DNA from: Clostridium fermenticellae
GTDB lineage: Bacteria > Bacillota > Clostridia > Clostridiales > Clostridiaceae
NCBI RefSeq assembly: GCF_003600355.1
Contig: NZ_CP032416.1
Location: forward strand, 1 to 64,000
Reading direction: 5' to 3'
DNA: 64,000 nucleotides
In this document: positions 15,655-25,462 of the stretch, piece after piece
Numbering within the stretch: the stretch's first letter is position 1
Layout: the number at the start of each line of letters is the position of its first letter
Made by a program: the position numbers and the translations under genes
The notes under the pieces: generated by a model
The model's input: only the letters and a program-made list of their open reading frames with translations
Told to the model about the DNA's origin: nothing
Databases searched by the model: none

Positions 15655-18381
15655 ATGAAATTTAATAAGAGACTGGTAATAGGAAGTGTAGTTCTTTTAT
15701 TTTTAGTATTTTTATTGTTTATAAATAGAATTTCAGGTTTTGTAATAAATATAGAATGGTATAAAAAACTTGGATATTTATCTGTGTATTTTACTAAAAT
15801 GATAGCAGTAATAAAGCTCATGATTCCTATATTTATTGTAGCATTTGTAGCTATATGGATATATTATAAAAGTCTTAATATGAGTATTATGAAATATAGA
15901 AAAGTGTTTGAAGTAAAAACTAAAAGAGAAACTGTACGAAAAAGAATATTTTTTATATTTGATTTTTTGGTTTCATTCATTATGGCCTATATTTTTTCTA
16001 TTACTTATTGGTATAGAATACTTCAATTTACACATGCGGTTAAATTTGATATCTCAGATCCTATATTTCATATAAATGTATCTTTTTATGTGTTTAAATT
16101 GCCGCTTTTACAATCATTATTCGGTGGTTTTGTAAGTTTATTAGTAGTATTAGTACTTATAACACTTTTTGTTTACTTTACTTTAGTTCTAACTGATAAG
16201 GTAAAATACTCAAAAGGTTTTAAAATAAACCCAATTAACATAAATTCATTACATAGCGGGATAACTAAGTTTGCAGGCAAACAACTAGCTATAATAGCAT
16301 CACTTTTGATGCTATGCGTATCAGTAGGATATATATTTAAATGTTTAAATCTTGTATACAGTACAAGAGGTGTTGCATTTGGTGCAAGTTATACAGATAT
16401 ACATGTTAGCTTACCGTTTTTTATAGTTATATCTGTAACTTCCATTATTTCATCTGGAGTGATATTTTGGAGTATAACTAAATCGAAAGTTAAACCTATT
16501 TTTGTATCCATTATAGCAATAATTGGATTAATCTTATTGGAAAATATAACTTCTCTAGGCGTTCAAAACTTTATAGTAAAATCAAATCAAAAAACTTTGG
16601 AACAGCCTTATATAAAATATGATATAGATTATACTAGAAAAGCATTTAATATTAATAAAACGGAAGTCCATCCTTTTGAAGTTAAGGATAATTTAACTTT
16701 AAAAGATATAGAAAGTAATAAGGATACAATAAATAATATTAGGATAAATTCAGTTAATCAAGCATTGGAGTTTTATAATCAGGTTCAGATTATAAGATAT
16801 TATTATGAATTCAATGATGTGGATGTAGATAGATATAATATTGATGGAAAATTTAATCAAGTATTTATAGCTGCCAGAGAGATAGATACTCAATCTGTAG
16901 ATCCTAATACTTGGCAGAATAAACATCTTATATACACACATGGCTATGGAATCGTTATGAATAAAGTTAATTCTGTAACTTCTGAAGGTCAGCCTGATTT
17001 TGTTATAAAAGATATTCCATCACAAAATAGTACAGATATAAAATTAAAGAATCCTAGAATTTATTTTGGGGAAAAAACTAATGATTATGCAATAGTTGAT
17101 ACCAATATGAATGAATTTGATTATCCGCAAGGTGGAAATAATCAAATGAATAAATATGATGGAACAGCAGGAATAAAAATGAGTTTTATAAATAAATTAT
17201 TATTTGCAATTAATCAAAAGGATATAAACTTTATTTTATCTAGGGATATAAATAGTAATAGTAAAATATTAATAAATAGGAATATAGTTGATAGGGCTAA
17301 AAAAATTGCACCATTTTTAAAATATGATTCTAATCCTTATATAGTGATAAACAATGGAAAGCTTTGTTGGATATTGGATGCATACACTACATCAAATGTA
17401 TATCCTTTTTCGCAACCTCAAGATGGTGTGAATTATATAAGAAATTCTGTAAAAGTTGTAATTGATGCAGAAAATGGAGATACGAATTTTTATATTGTTG
17501 ATAAGAATGATCCTATAATAAATAGTTATTCAAAGATTTTTCCTGGATTATTTAAAGATACATCAGGCTTATCGAATGATATAAAGCAGCATTTTAAATA
17601 TCCACAGGATATGTTTGATATCCAATGTTCTGTGTATGGAAAATACCATATGACAGATCCAGGAGTATTTTATAATGGTGAAGATTTATGGCAAGTTTCT
17701 AAAAATCAGAAACAAGTTGGAGGTGAAAAAAATACAGCTGAATCCCCTTATGTTGTAATGAAATTACCTGGCCAAAAATCTGAGGAAATGATCTTACTAC
17801 AGTATTTTAATATGAGAAATAAAGATAATATGGTTGCTTTATTTGGGGCTAAAATGGATAAGGGAAATTATGGTAAATTAGTTGTATATAAATTTCCACC
17901 TCAAAAAACAATATATAGTCCATATTTATTTAAACAAAATCTAAATCAAGATACTACAATATCTCAACAATTATCCTTATGGAATAAAAATGGATCTCAA
18001 GTTCAATTTGGTGATACTATAATAGTACCTATAAATGATTCTCTTTTATATGTTGAACCAATGTATCTAAGAGCTAATGGCAAAAATAGTATTCCAGAGG
18101 TTAAAAGGGTTATAGTATCATATGGTAATAAGATTGTTCTTGCTGAAAATATAGATAGTGCACTTAAGCAGTTATTTAACTATAGTACAGATACTGATGA
18201 TCAAAATGATACTGATAATAATCAAGCTACGGGAAATTTAGATTCTAATAAACAACAGTATATTAAGCAAGCTCAAGATTTATATAATAAGGCTGTTGAT
18301 GCACAGAAAAATGGTGATTGGGCTAAATATGGAGAATATATAAAAAGTTTAGGTCAAATAATAGAATTTTTGAATAAATAA
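15655..18381 (+). CDS. UPF0182 family large membrane protein
   Basis: The 908-aa protein has about seven hydrophobic membrane-spanning segments in the first 310 residues, followed by a large probably extracellular region of about 560 residues and an Asp/Asn/Gln-rich linker near 845-870. Segments such as [18 protein letters not shown] and [14 protein letters not shown] match the UPF0182 family, whose function is unknown. It has a strong AGAGAGGTGAT ribosome-binding site, starts 37 bp after niaR, and ends with its own terminator. Confidence 0.88.
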   Translation: MKFNKRLVIGSVVLLFLVFLLFINRISGFVINIEWYKKLGYLSVYFTKMIAVIKLMIPIFIVAFVAIWIYYKSLNMSIMKYRKVFEVKTKRETVRKRIFFIFDFLVSFIMAYIFSITYWYRILQFTHAVKFDISDPIFHINVSFYVFKLPLLQSLFGGFVSLLVVLVLITLFVYFTLVLTDKVKYSKGFKINPININSLHSGITKFAGKQLAIIASLLMLCVSVGYIFKCLNLVYSTRGVAFGASYTDIHVSLPFFIVISVTSIISSGVIFWSITKSKVKPIFVSIIAIIGLILLENITSLGVQNFIVKSNQKTLEQPYIKYDIDYTRKAFNINKTEVHPFEVKDNLTLKDIESNKDTINNIRINSVNQALEFYNQVQIIRYYYEFNDVDVDRYNIDGKFNQVFIAAREIDTQSVDPNTWQNKHLIYTHGYGIVMNKVNSVTSEGQPDFVIKDIPSQNSTDIKLKNPRIYFGEKTNDYAIVDTNMNEFDYPQGGNNQMNKYDGTAGIKMSFINKLLFAINQKDINFILSRDINSNSKILINRNIVDRAKKIAPFLKYDSNPYIVINNGKLCWILDAYTTSNVYPFSQPQDGVNYIRNSVKVVIDAENGDTNFYIVDKNDPIINSYSKIFPGLFKDTSGLSNDIKQHFKYPQDMFDIQCSVYGKYHMTDPGVFYNGEDLWQVSKNQKQVGGEKNTAESPYVVMKLPGQKSEEMILLQYFNMRNKDNMVALFGAKMDKGNYGKLVVYKFPPQKTIYSPYLFKQNLNQDTTISQQLSLWNKNGSQVQFGDTIIVPINDSLLYVEPMYLRANGKNSIPEVKRVIVSYGNKIVLAENIDSALKQLFNYSTDTDDQNDTDNNQATGNLDSNKQQYIKQAQDLYNKAVDAQKNGDWAKYGEYIKSLGQIIEFLNK

Positions 18382-18390
18382 TATTTTAAT

Positions 18391-18430
18391 AAAAAAACAC
18401 TTAATATTTTATAAGTTAGGTGTTTTTTAT
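18391..18430 (+). terminator. Terminator after UPF0182 gene
   Basis: Inverted repeat AAAAAACACTTAA with TTAGGTGTTTTTT (13 pairs, one G-U), loop of about 10 nt and a T-run, 10 bp after the stop codon. Confidence 0.85.
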
Positions 18431-18622
18431 TTATATTTACATATATATTTAGTAAAAAGATATTTTTATTTTTAAAATATAATTTTTGAAATTAAATTCA
18501 TTTAATGTTATTAAATTAAATTATAAGAAAAATTTATATAAAAAATTATAAATTTTAATGTGATTAGAAGGATTTATAAAAAACATGTCGAATGTATGAT
18601 TTATAGATTAGTGAGGTATAAT

Positions 18623-20818
18623 ATGGAGAGTATATATAATAAATTATTTATTAAAAATAAGTGTAAAAAGTTATTATGTATTGAAACTAAAAAATTTAAT
18701 ACTAGAAAATATATACCTAAAATTATTAGAAATTCTATACTTAAAAATCTTTTGGATAATAAGAAAGTGGTTATATTTACAGATAGTATATTACATAGAA
18801 AAATTTTAGATATATATATTAATAAAAAAAATACTTTTTTAACCAGATGTTTTGAAAATAAAAACTTGAATATAGAGTATTATGATGTTGTTGATTTTAC
18901 TGTTAATCCAATACAATTTTTACATATGTTAAATATGATTGCAAAAACAAAGGAAGAACTTTGTGTGATCTGGGATTTTAAAAGTATATCTAAAAGATTT
19001 AGTAAATTGAGTGAAATTAAAAAATGTATCGAGGATATATTTTCATATTCAAATAAAAATGTATGTAATATCATTTATATATATAATATCGTATATAATT
19101 TCAAAGATATTAGAAAGTTTTTAAATAATTTTGACGATGTAGTTATTGAATATATGAAGTCACAGATCTTATGTTCCTGTAATGATAATATTGATAGCAC
19201 TGTAACCTTATTAAAATACGGTGAAGAATTGTCATGCCGCGATAATGCTATTTTTTCATTTAATAATATGTTTGATAAAATACCTAAAGGTATAAAAATG
19301 GACAAATTCACATGCTTTATAGTAAATGAATTAGTAAATATATGTGATGTTGATTTTTGTATAATTCATACTTTAAATGATAATGGAAACGATATATTTA
19401 AACTGGATAATTTTACAGGAATAATTAATGAATATAAAATTTATTTAACTGAAAGTATAGAAAGAACAGATTTTAAAGATTATTTGTTAATGAACAATGA
19501 TAGCTGTATTGACAAATCTTTGAAAGGATGTTTAGAGAAAATAGGAGTACAATCTTGTGCAGCAATTCATGTGAAATATTTTGATACAATAGATGGAATA
19601 ATATATGTCGGAAGATATCATAATTATATATCAGAATTTGATTTTAGATATATAAAAGATATATGTAAAGCTTCATTTTGCATAATTCAATACAAATATA
19701 TGAATTTTAATTTAAAAAGTAGACTCATGGAAAATGAAAGGCTAAAGCTTATGGGTGAAATCGGATTGGGAGTGGCACATGATATAAACAATATTTTAAC
19801 TCCTATAATTGGTTGTACTCAGCTTTTAAAGGATAAGATAGATGATAAAAATTTATTAAAACAGTTAAAGATAATAGAAATTTGTGCTTATGACGGCATG
19901 AATATAACTAATAAAGTCAAGAAAATTGCGAAACAATATAATAAAAGTAAATCGGAAATATTTAGTATAGATGATTTAATTTTAGATGCAGTTGAACTTA
20001 CTAAAAGTAAATGGCTTATGGAAAGTGCAGCGAATGGAATAAAGATAGTTGTAGTTACAAAACTTAATTCTAAAGCTAAGATTAAGGGAAATGCAACTGA
20101 AATAAGAGAAGTTTTTATAAATATTATAAGAAATTGTGTTGACGCAATGCCATATGGAGGAACTATAAATATAATTAGTAAATGTATTAAGGAAAAAGTT
20201 AGATTATATGTAAAAGATGATGGTATAGGGATGAGTAAAAGTGAGATGGAAAAGATATTTGAACCATTTTTCACTACTAAAGGTAATAAGGGATCAGGAT
20301 TAGGTCTTAGTGTATCAAATGATATAATAAAGGAACATAATGGAATGATTCGTGTATTTAGCAAAAAAAATATTGGAACCATGTTTGAGATAGAATTACC
20401 TATATCAAAGGAAGTTATTAAACATGATGACAACCTTTATGATAAAAGAATAAGTTTTAATGGTAATATTTTAATAATAGATGATAGACAAGAAATAAGA
20501 AATGTCATATCAAATATGTTAAAGTCAATGATATCTGATTGTAAAGTTAAGAATTGCGGATGTGAAAATATAGAACAGGAAATAGCAAGGAGAAGGTATG
20601 ATGTCGTTATATGTGATTTTTCGATGCCGTCCATAAATGGATTGCAGGTTGCTAATATGGTAAAGAAAATGTATGATGATAGTTATTTTTGTCTTATGAC
20701 CGGATGGGTTGGTGAATTTAGTAAAGAAAAACTTAATAAGGTAGATTTTATATTAAATAAGCCAATAAATAAAAGTGATATAGTTAAATTATTTATGGAT
20801 TATAAAGAATTCAGATAA
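18623..20818 (+). CDS. Soluble hybrid sensor histidine kinase with C-terminal receiver
   Basis: 731 aa from the ATG at 18623. Residues about 1-200 are an unrecognised sensory region faintly like MEDS/RecA-like folds. About 220-360 resemble a GAF domain. The H-box follows (GVAHDINNILTPIIG, phospho-accepting His386), then the N-box (NIIRNCVDA, Asn504), G-boxes DDGIGM and GSGLGLSV, and a receiver domain with acidic IDD, phospho-acceptor Asp665 in DVVICDFSMP and Lys713. There are no membrane segments, so it should sense a cytoplasmic signal. An upstream GTG at 18560 is in frame but lacks a good ribosome-binding site, whereas GTGAGGT precedes 18623. No partner regulator is adjacent. Confidence 0.85.
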   Translation: MESIYNKLFIKNKCKKLLCIETKKFNTRKYIPKIIRNSILKNLLDNKKVVIFTDSILHRKILDIYINKKNTFLTRCFENKNLNIEYYDVVDFTVNPIQFLHMLNMIAKTKEELCVIWDFKSISKRFSKLSEIKKCIEDIFSYSNKNVCNIIYIYNIVYNFKDIRKFLNNFDDVVIEYMKSQILCSCNDNIDSTVTLLKYGEELSCRDNAIFSFNNMFDKIPKGIKMDKFTCFIVNELVNICDVDFCIIHTLNDNGNDIFKLDNFTGIINEYKIYLTESIERTDFKDYLLMNNDSCIDKSLKGCLEKIGVQSCAAIHVKYFDTIDGIIYVGRYHNYISEFDFRYIKDICKASFCIIQYKYMNFNLKSRLMENERLKLMGEIGLGVAHDINNILTPIIGCTQLLKDKIDDKNLLKQLKIIEICAYDGMNITNKVKKIAKQYNKSKSEIFSIDDLILDAVELTKSKWLMESAANGIKIVVVTKLNSKAKIKGNATEIREVFINIIRNCVDAMPYGGTINIISKCIKEKVRLYVKDDGIGMSKSEMEKIFEPFFTTKGNKGSGLGLSVSNDIIKEHNGMIRVFSKKNIGTMFEIELPISKEVIKHDDNLYDKRISFNGNILIIDDRQEIRNVISNMLKSMISDCKVKNCGCENIEQEIARRRYDVVICDFSMPSINGLQVANMVKKMYDDSYFCLMTGWVGEFSKEKLNKVDFILNKPINKSDIVKLFMDYKEFR

Positions 20819-20901
20819 TATTATTTAAAAATGCAGGTTTAAAGTATGATGATTTTGTAAATAATACCAATAAGAATTTTATTGGAGGATTTTGATTTGA
20901 A

Positions 20902-21603
20902 ATGAAAAAAATCTTTATTTACGTATTTATACTTACATGCATTTTTATTTTTTGTCCTTCATCTAATTCAAATTTTAATAGTGATAATCATGTTAGTGGA
21001 AAAGATAGAATTGGTTATAATAATAGTATTATGAAAATGTCTTACTATATTAGATATGATAATACCGAAGTATATGACAAAAGTATTAGTAAGCATACAG
21101 TTCTTTGTACTTTAAATAAAAATGAAGAAGTTATAGGATATTATAAGAAAAACGAATATGTATATTGCAAAGATAATAAATATGGAAAGTTTGGATGGAT
21201 AAAAGAAAAAGATTTAAAGGATGTAATATATAAAGATACTAAATATGTATTGGATATTGATTTAAATACATCAGATATAAATATTATAAAGAATAGAAAT
21301 ATAGTAAAAACTATTCCTTATTTTTTAAATGATGACCAGTATGATGAAATTCCATCAGGTGTATTTTACATAAATGGAAAAGGAAGTTATAATTATGAAG
21401 GCAGTAGAAGATATTATGTTAAATTCTTTTCAAATTATCTAATACACTCTATACCTCTAGATGAAAAAGGTAATATAATAGAATGTAGGGGAAATAGGTT
21501 TGGATTTAATATAGCTTATGATAGTATAAGAGTTTCAATTCAGGATTCGGATTGGTTATTTAAATTTATTTCAGATGGTTCTGCTGTCATTATACATTAT
21601 TAA
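20902..21603 (+). CDS. Secreted SH3-like / degenerate L,D-transpeptidase-like protein
   Basis: A 233-aa exported protein. Residues 1-20 form a hydrophobic signal sequence, about 45-110 look like a bacterial SH3 region (KYGKFGWIKEKDL), and about 114-233 resemble a YkuD L,D-transpeptidase domain (LDIDLNTSDINII, PSGVFYI, YLIHSIPL with His182). The catalytic motif that normally reads SHGCIRL appears as AYDSIRVS (205-212), so the active Cys is Ser208 and the His is Asp207. It is probably not an active transpeptidase. Distance from GGAGG to ATG is unusually long, but an in-frame stop lies just upstream, so no other start is available. Confidence 0.7.
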   Translation: MKKIFIYVFILTCIFIFCPSSNSNFNSDNHVSGKDRIGYNNSIMKMSYYIRYDNTEVYDKSISKHTVLCTLNKNEEVIGYYKKNEYVYCKDNKYGKFGWIKEKDLKDVIYKDTKYVLDIDLNTSDINIIKNRNIVKTIPYFLNDDQYDEIPSGVFYINGKGSYNYEGSRRYYVKFFSNYLIHSIPLDEKGNIIECRGNRFGFNIAYDSIRVSIQDSDWLFKFISDGSAVIIHY

Positions 21604-21641
21604 TTCTCTATTTGAGTTTTTAATAAGGAAGGTTTGTTTAT

Positions 21642-23030
21642 ATGGATTATGATGTACTTATATTAGGTGGAGGGATAATTGGATGTGCTGCTGCATATGA
21701 ACTTTCAAAGTATAGCTTAAATATAGCTCTTATAGAAAGAGACTATGATATAGCAGATGATGTTGCGCTTTTTAATTCGACTATAGTATATGATGGATTG
21801 GAGTGCAATGATAGCTTAATGTCAAAATTAGAAATTATGGGTAACTCACTTATAAGAGATATGGCTCAAAAATTCAATGTTAAATTAAAAGAATATAACT
21901 CTATGATTATTGCAGAAGATGAAAATTGCCAAAATAAACTTATTGAAATATATAATGAAAAAAAAGATATAATAGATAATATATACTTGTTAGACGGTAA
22001 TGATGCTTTGAAAATTGAACATGCTTTAAGTAATAAGGTAAAGAAAGTATTATACTCTAAGAATACTTTAATAATAGAACCTTATGATTTGGCCTTAGCT
22101 TATGGAGAGATAGCATTTGATAATGGAGTTAATTTTAAACTTGAAGAAGAGGTCTTAGATATACAAAGGATGTCTAAAGGATTTAGAGTTATTACTAATA
22201 AAAATAAATTTACATGTAATATGGTTTTAAATACGACTCCAGGCAAAAATTATAGTATAGGAAAATCAGATAGGTTAAATAAGAATAGAGAAAATCAAAA
22301 ATATTTTCTTTTAAATAATAAGGTCAAGAAAAAATTTGATTCTATAATTACTTTTATAAAAGAGGATGGCGAACAAATATGTATGTCACCTACAATTGAA
22401 GGAAATTCTGCAGTTTATATAAAATCAGCTTTTGATATAAGTTACGAAGATGCTTTTAATGAAATTATTAAATTTAATAACTTAGTAAAAGAAGAAAATA
22501 TAAGTCAATTTTATGAGATCCCATTTTATAATGATACTTTGATTATAGATGATAGTTTTATGGAAAGTGGATATATAAGTGTGAACGGTAAAAGTTATGC
22601 TCAAGTTACAATTACACCTGCTATAGCTAAAATCGTATGTGAAACTATAGTTAATAATTTGAATTGTGTGTTAAAGAAAGACTTTATAGATAAGAGAAGG
22701 GAATTTTATAAATTTAGAGATTTATGCAATAATGACAGAAAAAAAATTATAAAATTAAATAAGAGTTATGGTAAAATGGTATGCTATTGCAATAAAATAA
22801 CTGAGGGTGAAATAATAGATGCGATAAGGAGACCTTTGGGTGCACGAACGCTAGAGGGAGTTAGAAGAAGAACTGGCATAACTTTTGGCGATTGTATGGG
22901 TGCTAGATGTTTAAATAAAGTAATTAAAATTTTAGCTAGAGAAATGAATAAAGATATGACAGATATTGTTAGAGAGTCTGGGGATTCAAAACTTATATTG
23001 GGTAGAATAAAGGAATTTAATGATATGTGA
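21642..23030 (+). CDS. GlpA-like FAD-dependent oxidoreductase with C-terminal BFD [2Fe-2S] domain
   Basis: A 462-aa flavoprotein. The N-terminal GGGIIGCAAAYELS is the Rossmann FAD-binding motif, and the body resembles glycerol-3-phosphate dehydrogenase or DadA-type oxidases. The C-terminal BFD-like module carries four cysteines in the CxC...Cx4C pattern (MVCYCNKITEGEI and GDCMGARC), predicted to hold a [2Fe-2S] cluster. The next gene encodes a DUF1667 protein 18 bp away. In many Clostridia these two flank an NAD-linked flavoprotein; that middle subunit is missing here. The substrate is not determinable, glycerol 3-phosphate being one possibility. Confidence 0.83.
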   Translation: MDYDVLILGGGIIGCAAAYELSKYSLNIALIERDYDIADDVALFNSTIVYDGLECNDSLMSKLEIMGNSLIRDMAQKFNVKLKEYNSMIIAEDENCQNKLIEIYNEKKDIIDNIYLLDGNDALKIEHALSNKVKKVLYSKNTLIIEPYDLALAYGEIAFDNGVNFKLEEEVLDIQRMSKGFRVITNKNKFTCNMVLNTTPGKNYSIGKSDRLNKNRENQKYFLLNNKVKKKFDSIITFIKEDGEQICMSPTIEGNSAVYIKSAFDISYEDAFNEIIKFNNLVKEENISQFYEIPFYNDTLIIDDSFMESGYISVNGKSYAQVTITPAIAKIVCETIVNNLNCVLKKDFIDKRREFYKFRDLCNNDRKKIIKLNKSYGKMVCYCNKITEGEIIDAIRRPLGARTLEGVRRRTGITFGDCMGARCLNKVIKILAREMNKDMTDIVRESGDSKLILGRIKEFNDM

Positions 23031-23048
23031 TTTAATGGGGGAATTAAA

Positions 23049-23414
23049 TTGATACGACAATGTATTTGTCCTAAGTGCAGTAAAAAATGTATACTAGATA
23101 TAGATAAATATAATAATGAGATAGAAGTTAATGGAAACTTATGTAATCAGGGTATAAAGTATGCTAATATGGAGATAAATAATAATAAAGCCATATTAAC
23201 TACACTTGTAAGAATAAAGGGAGCTAAATGTAATGTTATACCTGTAAGAAGCAATAAACCAATTGATAAATCTATATGGATAGAATGTTCAAAGGCATTA
23301 AGTAGATTGCATGTTGGTGCGCCTATAAAATGTGGTGATATAGTATGCACAAATATATTAAATACAGGGATTGATATAATATCTACTAAAACTGTTGCAA
23401 AATTTATTTTGTAG
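23049..23414 (+). CDS. DUF1667 family protein
   Basis: A 121-aa protein with an N-terminal Cys pair (CICPKCSKKC) and later Cys residues (GNLCNQG, GAKCNVIPV, IKCGDIVC), matching the DUF1667 family found beside GlpA-like flavoproteins. It is thought to be an electron-transfer or assembly subunit, but its function is unproven. Translation appears to start at TTG (23049), preceded by GGGGGAA. It forms a two-gene unit with the flavoprotein. Confidence 0.8.
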   Translation: MIRQCICPKCSKKCILDIDKYNNEIEVNGNLCNQGIKYANMEINNNKAILTTLVRIKGAKCNVIPVRSNKPIDKSIWIECSKALSRLHVGAPIKCGDIVCTNILNTGIDIISTKTVAKFIL

Positions 23415-23454
23415 TTTTTACAATAATTGATTACAGAAAGTGATTGTATAATTG

Positions 23455-23483
23455 TTGACATAAATAATTAAAATATATATAAT
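23455..23483 (+). promoter_or_regulatory. serS promoter
   Basis: Perfect vegetative promoter: TTGACA (23455-23460), 17-bp spacer and TATAAT (23478-23483), immediately upstream of the T-box leader. Confidence 0.85.
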
Positions 23484-23492
23484 TAAGTAAAA

Positions 23493-23724
23493 ACGAAAAT
23501 TAAACCTAGGATAAGGCTAGTAATGATATTGAAGTTTAAGAGAGTCAGTGTAATTTTTGGTGTGAGCTGATACGGATATGTTGTGAATCCACCTTTGAGG
23601 GACTGCTATAAACAGTACGGCAATACCGTTATAAATTTAAGAGAATCAAGATATTTTTATTGATTAATTAGGGTGGCAACGCGGAGTCTTTCGTCCCTTT
23701 ATTGGGGATGAAGGGCTCTTTTTA
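23493..23724 (+). promoter_or_regulatory. Serine T-box riboswitch of serS
   Basis: A leader RNA with the conserved T-box AGGGTGGCAACGCG (about 23670-23683), in which TGGC can pair with the GCCA end of tRNA-Ser. The specifier after GTGAA is TCC (23588-23590), a serine codon. The intrinsic terminator (about 23684-23724, GAGTC...GGGCTC then TTTTT) competes with the antiterminator. Uncharged tRNA-Ser should stabilise readthrough into serS. Confidence 0.93.
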
Positions 23725-23762
23725 TATTAAATGAAAATACATATGTTTAAGGAGGAGTTAAA

Positions 23763-25043
23763 GTGTTAGATTTAAAAAGAATTAGAAATAATCCTGAAGA
23801 GGTAAAAAAACAATTGCAAAATAGAGGAGAGGAATTTGATCCTAAATCTATAGATGAAGTTTTATCATTAGATGAGGATAGAAGAAAAATTTTAGTTGAA
23901 GTTGAAACTTTGAAAAATAAAAGAAATCAGGATTCTAGTTTGATACCAAAATTAAAAAAAGAAGGAAAGAATACAGATGAGATGCTAGTTGAAATGAAAA
24001 AGCTTTCTGATACTATAAAAGGATATGATACTAAGCTTTCAGACATAAATAAGAAGATAGAATATATAATGCTCAGACTTCCTAATATACCAAATCCAGC
24101 AGTTCCAGCAGGTGAATCAGATGCTGATAATGTTGAAATAAGAAGATGGGGAGAACCAACTAAATTTGGTTTTGAAATAAAACCGCATTGGGATTTAGGA
24201 ACTGATTTAAATATACTTGATTTTGAAAGAGCAGGTAAAGTTGCTGGATCAAGATTTACATTTTATAGAGGATTAGGAGCAAAACTTGAAAGAGCCGTTA
24301 TAAGTTTTTATTTGGATTTACATACAGAAAAACATGGTTATGAAGAATTGTTTCCACCATATATGGTAAATAGGACCAGTATGACTGGAACAGGTCAACT
24401 TCCAAAGTTTGAAGAGGATGCATTTAACATCTCAAATAATGACTTCTTTTTAATACCTACAGCAGAAGTACCTGTAACTAATTTTTATAGAGATGAAGTA
24501 TTAGATGGAAGCAAATTACCAATAAAGCATGTTGCTTACAGTGCATGTTTTAGATCAGAAGCGGGTTCAGCTGGTAGAGATACAAGAGGTCTTGTAAGAC
24601 AACATCAATTTAATAAAGTTGAGATGGTCAAGTTTACTAGACAGGAACAATCTTATGATGAGCTCGAAAAATTGACTCATGATGCAGAGGAAGCGTTACA
24701 AATTTTAGGATTGCCTTATAGAGTAGTTAGAATATGTAGAGGAGACTTAGGATTTACAGCGGCCCTTAAGTATGATATAGAGGTATGGATGCCAAGTTAT
24801 AATAGATATGTGGAAATATCAAGTTGTAGTAATTTTGAGGATTTTCAGGCTAGACGTGCTAACATAAAATACAAAGATAATCCAAAAGACAAACCAAAAT
24901 ATGTTCATACTTTAAATGGTTCTGGTTTAGCAGTAGGAAGAACAGTAGCAGCACTGCTTGAAAATTACCAACAAGAAGATGGAACTGTAGTTATTCCCGA
25001 AGCTTTAAGGAATTACATGGGTGGAAAGTCTGTGATAAAGTAA
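23763..25043 (+). CDS. serS: Seryl-tRNA synthetase
   Basis: A class II synthetase that charges tRNA-Ser with serine. The 426-aa protein has the N-terminal tRNA-binding coiled coil (about 25-110, rich in Lys and Glu) and the class II core with [10 protein letters not shown], motif 2 around [15 protein letters not shown], the segment [15 protein letters not shown] and motif 3 [12 protein letters not shown]. The length is normal. The start is GTG or ATG-like at 23763 behind AAGGAGG. Expression is controlled by the upstream serine T-box, and two tRNA-Ser genes follow directly. Confidence 0.98.
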   Translation: MLDLKRIRNNPEEVKKQLQNRGEEFDPKSIDEVLSLDEDRRKILVEVETLKNKRNQDSSLIPKLKKEGKNTDEMLVEMKKLSDTIKGYDTKLSDINKKIEYIMLRLPNIPNPAVPAGESDADNVEIRRWGEPTKFGFEIKPHWDLGTDLNILDFERAGKVAGSRFTFYRGLGAKLERAVISFYLDLHTEKHGYEELFPPYMVNRTSMTGTGQLPKFEEDAFNISNNDFFLIPTAEVPVTNFYRDEVLDGSKLPIKHVAYSACFRSEAGSAGRDTRGLVRQHQFNKVEMVKFTRQEQSYDELEKLTHDAEEALQILGLPYRVVRICRGDLGFTAALKYDIEVWMPSYNRYVEISSCSNFEDFQARRANIKYKDNPKDKPKYVHTLNGSGLAVGRTVAALLENYQQEDGTVVIPEALRNYMGGKSVIK

Positions 25044-25084
25044 AAATCTGATAAAGTAAAAGCCTGATAAAGTGAAAAAAATTG

Positions 25085-25112
25085 TTGACATGTGTCTTTA
25101 ATATGTTATAAT
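25085..25112 (+). promoter_or_regulatory. Promoter of the tRNA-Ser pair
   Basis: TTGACA (25085-25090), 16-bp spacer and TATAAT (25107-25112), both perfect consensus hexamers, 20 bp upstream of tRNA-Ser(TGA). Confidence 0.85.
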
Positions 25113-25131
25113 AATACATGTCAGCAAACGT

Positions 25132-25222
25132 GGAAAGATGGTCGAGTTGGTTTAAGGCACCGGTCTTGAAAACCGGCGTGCGGGTAACCGCACCAAGGGT
25201 TCGAATCCCTTTCTTTCCGCCA
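25132..25222 (+). tRNA. tRNA-Ser (anticodon TGA)
   Basis: A 91-nt class II tRNA with a long variable arm. Acceptor GGAAAGA pairs with TCTTTCC, the anticodon loop is CTTGAAA, the discriminator base is G and CCA is encoded. Located right after serS. Confidence 0.96.
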
Positions 25223-25242
25223 TATATATTTAAGTAGGACAT

Positions 25243-25333
25243 GGAGAAATACTCAAGTGGCTGAAGAGGCGCCCCTGCTAAGGGCGTAGGTCGGGTGACC
25301 GGCGCGAGGGTTCAAATCCCTCTTTCTCCGCCA
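25243..25333 (+). tRNA. tRNA-Ser (anticodon GCT)
   Basis: A 91-nt class II tRNA with acceptor GGAGAAA/TTTCTCC, anticodon loop CTGCTAA, a long variable arm and encoded CCA. It reads AGC/AGT codons and is cotranscribed with the preceding tRNA-Ser. Confidence 0.96.
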
Positions 25334-25334
25334 T

Positions 25335-25365
25335 AAAAAGCATCCGTTTGATGGATGCTTTTTTA
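25335..25365 (+). terminator. Terminator of the tRNA-Ser pair
   Basis: Hairpin AAAAGCATCC / GGATGCTTTT with a 7-nt loop and T-run, starting directly after the encoded CCA. Confidence 0.9.
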
Positions 25366-25462
25366 TTGTAACTTTATCTTGAAAATTTATAGAGAACAGT
25401 GTTTTTGAACTAAATCACTGTTCTCATATTATTTAATTAGTTAGATAAATAGTATTTAAATT

